A DNA stretch of 64,000 bases, taken from positions 62,001-126,000 of the forward strand of contig NZ_JASJEU010000024.1 in NCBI RefSeq assembly GCF_030077735.1. Direction: 5' to 3'. Of this stretch, positions 61,570 to 64,000 are shown one piece after another. The DNA is from Gordonibacter faecis (GTDB lineage Bacteria; Actinomycetota; Coriobacteriia; Coriobacteriales; Eggerthellaceae). A program made the translations under genes and the position numbers. The notes under the pieces were generated by a model. The model did no database searches, was not told where the DNA came from, and saw only the letters and a list, made by a program, of their open reading frames with translations. Numbering within the stretch: position 1 is the stretch's first letter; every line of letters starts with the position of its first letter.

Positions 61570-64000
61570 TTACTTGTCGCGGGCGTCGCCCATCTTTTCG
61601 GCGAGGGCAGCTTGTCCGGCCGCAAGGCGCGCGAGCGGCACGCGGTAGGGCGAGCAGCTCACGTACGTGAGGCCAATCTTGTGGAACGTCTTCACGGAAT
61701 CCGGATCACCGCCGTGCTCGCCGCACACGCCCAGCTGGATGTCCGGATTCGTGGAGCGGCCCTTCTCGCAGCCCATCTGCACGAGCGTGGCCACGCCGGA
61801 GTCCACCGTCTCAAACGGGTTGCACGGCAGGATGCGACGCTCCAGGTAGCGCGGGATAAACTTGGCTTCCACGTCGTCGCGGCTGAAGCCGAACGTCGTC
61901 TGCGTGAGGTCGTTCGTACCGAAGCTGAAGAAGTCGGCCTGCGTCGCAATCTCGTCAGCGGTGACGGCGGCACGCGGCAACTCAATCATCGTGCCGATGG
62001 GGATGTTCAGCTCAACACCCTCGGCCTCGCACACCTCGGCGATAACCGCTTCACACTCGCCGCGCAGCGTCTCCAGCTCGGGCAGCACGCTCACCAGCGG
62101 AATCATGATCTCGGGCTCGGGGTTCAGGCCTTCCTTCTTCAGGCGTGCCATGGCGCGAGCGATGGCGCGCACCTGCATGGCCGGCAACTCCGGATAGAGG
62201 ATGGCCAGACGGCAGCCGCGCAGACCCAGCATCGGGTTCGCCTCAGCCATGGCGTCCACCTGCTCCATGAGCTTGCGCTTTGCCGCGATGTCGGCAGCTG
62301 GCGCGCCCGTGGCCTCCATGCGCGCAATTTCCACATCCAGCGTGCGCGGGCTCTCCAGGAACTCGTGCAGCGGCGGATCGAGCAGACGCACGATAACCGG
62401 CAGCCCGTCCATGGCCTTGAACATGCCATAGAAGTCACCCGTCTGCGCCTCCAGCAAATCGTCGAGCGCCTTTTCGCGCACCGCCGGGTCGTCGGTGAGG
62501 ATGAAGGACTGGATGATCTGCTTGCGATCGCCCAGGAACATGTGCTCGGTACGGCAGAGGCCAATGCCCTCAGCGCCGAAGCCGCGCGACAGCTCCGCGT
62601 CCTCGGGGTTGTCAGCGTTGGCACGCACGCCCATGGTGCGGAACTCGTCGGCCCACTCAAGGATGGTGTCCAAGTCGCCCGTGAGCTCGGGAAGCACGAG
62701 GTTCACGGCACCCAGCACCACGGAGCCCGTCGTGCCGTCGATGGAGATCATGTCACCTTCGCGGATGACGATATCGGTGCCCGCCACCTCGGCCTGCTTC
62801 TTCTCGGCGTCAATCTTGAGCGCTTCCACGCCGCACACACACGGGGCGCCCATGCCACGGGCGATAACGGCCGCGTGCGAGGTCTTACCACCATGTGAGG
62901 TGAGGATACCCTCGGCGGCAATCATGCCCGCGAGGTCGTCCGGGTTCGTCTCCCAACGCACCAGCACGCACTTGCGGCCGGCCTCGGTCACCGCCACGGC
63001 ATCGGCGGCGGAGAACACGGCCTCGCCCACCGCAGCGCCCGGGCTTGCGTTCAGGCCCTTGGCAATCACGTCGTAGTGAGCGTTCTTGTCGAACTGCGGG
63101 TGCAGCAGCTGGTCAAGCTGCTCCGGGTCCACGCGCATGACGGCCTCTTCCTTCGTGATGAGGCCTTCCTTCTCCATCTCGATGGCGATGTGCAGCGCGG
63201 CGGCGGCGGTACGCTTGCCCACGCGGGTCTGCAGCATCCAGAGCTTGCCCTGCTCGATGGTGAATTCGATATCGCACATATCGCGGAAGTGGTTCTCCAG
63301 CGTGACGAACACTTCCTCAAGCTCGCGGCCCGCCTCTTCGAGGCCTTCCACGTTCTTGAGGTCGGCGATGGGGCTCGTGTTGCGGATGCCCGCCACCACG
63401 TCTTCGCCCTGGGCGTTCACCAGGTAGTCGCCGTAGAATTCCTTCTCGCCGTTGGCGGGGTTGCGCGTAAACGCCACACCCGTGGCGGAGGTGTTGCCCT
63501 TGTTGCCGAACACCATGGACTGCACGTTCACGGCCGTGCCCAGGTCATCGGCAATCTTGTTCTGCTTGCGGTAGAGCACCGCGCGCGGGTTGTTCCAGCT
63601 GCCGAACACAGCCTCAATGGCCAGCTGCAGCTGCACGCTCGGGTCCTGCGGGAACTGCACGCGGCCGTCCACCACGAGCGACGGGTACGCCGCGGCGTCC
63701 ACGTTCTCGGAGAAGATTTGCTTGAACTCGCTCACCAGCTCCTGCAAGTCCTCGGCCGACAGATCGGTGTCGGAAGCAGCGCCGCGGGCGTTCTTCATGG
63801 CCGTGATAGCGTTTTCGAACAAGTCACCGTCAAGCCCCATAACCACGTTGGAAAACATCTGGATGAAGCGGCGGTAAGAGTCCCAGGCGAAGCGGGGGTT
63901 CTCGGTCTGGGCGATGAGGCCCTTGATGGACTCGTCGTTCAAGCCCAGGTTCAGCACCGTGTCCATCATGCCCGGCATGGACATGGGCGCGCCGGAGCGC
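61570..64000 (-). CDS. ppdK: Pyruvate, phosphate dikinase (3' part, runs off the window)
   Basis: About 810 C-terminal residues. Interconverts pyruvate, ATP, Pi with PEP, AMP, PPi. At the edge it reads RSGAPMSMPGMMDTVLNLGLND, which is internal PPDK sequence, so the ATG at 63984 is not the start. The ATP-grasp part (NTSATGVAFTRNPANGE), the swivelling phosphohistidine domain (ILTSHGGKTSHAAVIARGMG) and the PEP/pyruvate barrel with the conserved Cys-containing end (IQLGVCGEHGGDP) are present. A C-terminus KMGDARDK follows. Key enzyme of PEP formation in anaerobes. Confidence 0.97.
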   Translation of the reverse strand, partial: RSGAPMSMPGMMDTVLNLGLNDESIKGLIAQTENPRFAWDSYRRFIQMFSNVVMGLDGDLFENAITAMKNARGAASDTDLSAEDLQELVSEFKQIFSENVDAAAYPSLVVDGRVQFPQDPSVQLQLAIEAVFGSWNNPRAVLYRKQNKIADDLGTAVNVQSMVFGNKGNTSATGVAFTRNPANGEKEFYGDYLVNAQGEDVVAGIRNTSPIADLKNVEGLEEAGRELEEVFVTLENHFRDMCDIEFTIEQGKLWMLQTRVGKRTAAAALHIAIEMEKEGLITKEEAVMRVDPEQLDQLLHPQFDKNAHYDVIAKGLNASPGAAVGEAVFSAADAVAVTEAGRKCVLVRWETNPDDLAGMIAAEGILTSHGGKTSHAAVIARGMGAPCVCGVEALKIDAEKKQAEVAGTDIVIREGDMISIDGTTGSVVLGAVNLVLPELTGDLDTILEWADEFRTMGVRANADNPEDAELSRGFGAEGIGLCRTEHMFLGDRKQIIQSFILTDDPAVREKALDDLLEAQTGDFYGMFKAMDGLPVIVRLLDPPLHEFLESPRTLDVEIARMEATGAPAADIAAKRKLMEQVDAMAEANPMLGLRGCRLAILYPELPAMQVRAIARAMARLKKEGLNPEPEIMIPLVSVLPELETLRGECEAVIAEVCEAEGVELNIPIGTMIELPRAAVTADEIATQADFFSFGTNDLTQTTFGFSRDDVEAKFIPRYLERRILPCNPFETVDSGVATLVQMGCEKGRSTNPDIQLGVCGEHGGDPDSVKTFHKIGLTYVSCSPYRVPLARLAAGQAALAEKMGDARDK

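Noticed and set aside
61570..63984. ppdK starting at ATG 63984
   Set aside because: The codons before it (RSGAP) continue internal PPDK sequence to the window edge, so the gene is cut by the window and not truncated in the genome.

Overview
The window is high-GC DNA, densely coded mostly on the minus strand, with no tRNA, rRNA, CRISPR array, transposase or phage gene that I can see. It looks like an anaerobic gut actinobacterium of class Coriobacteriia, probably family Eggerthellaceae (Eggerthella/Gordonibacter/Adlercreutzia/Slackia relatives). The reasons are two Tat-less molybdopterin (DMSO reductase superfamily) enzyme modules, a Tat-exported flavin reductase with a multiheme cytochrome and an FMN lipoprotein, a PTS-EIIC/EAL fusion, a DUF5692 protein, and anaerobic central metabolism (GdhA, pyruvate phosphate dikinase). 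The family assignment is inference.

Layout: 1-1810 is the 5' two thirds of a BspA-like leucine-rich-repeat surface protein, split by two poly-G tracts (minus strand) of 13 and 14. 2.1-10.2 kb: yaiI, a DUF2130 coiled-coil protein, gdhA, an anchored protein, then a GNAT gene, an EamA transporter gene and an EamA-GNAT fusion. 10.4-19.2 kb (module A): LuxR/MalT-like regulator, MFS transporter, TorD chaperone, four-cluster ferredoxin, molybdopterin oxidoreductase and a 72-aa zinc-ribbon peptide beginning MCFRP. 19.5-25.4 kb: uvrA, EIIC-EAL fusion, YgbA-like protein. 25.7-31.8 kb: a Bce-type ABC transporter with its two-component system, and a TetR/membrane protein pair. 32-41.7 kb: lipoprotein, then housekeeping and DNA-processing genes (xerC-like, trmFO, a DUF4160/DUF2442 pair, dprA, comM, yraN, rnhB, rplS) and azlCD. 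41.8-48.7 kb: dgt, mtnA, a Ca2+-type P-ATPase, DUF1847 and a tandem MarR regulator. 48.7-54.4 kb: extracellular flavin reductase operon, divergent TetR and DUF5692. 54.6-60.8 kb (module B): MFS, short ferredoxin, molybdopterin enzyme, a second MCFRP zinc-ribbon peptide and a PucR/CdaR-like regulator. 61.5 kb to the end: 3' part of ppdK.

Modules A and B have parallel architecture: MCFRP peptide, cytoplasmic molybdoenzyme, ferredoxin, (TorD), MFS and a dedicated regulator. The layout, but not demonstrated chemistry, resembles the substrate-inducible Gordonibacter/Eggerthella catechol-dehydroxylase loci. The two MCFRP peptides are the best candidate for an undescribed component.

The intergenic DNA is also unusual. 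A 170-bp composite hairpin element of identical length abuts the stop codons of the LuxR gene and rplS. Its 19-bp basal stem differs in sequence between the copies but stays paired in both. A second multi-hairpin repeat (about 165 bp) lies downstream of uvrA and ppdK, with a degenerate copy after the DUF5692 gene.
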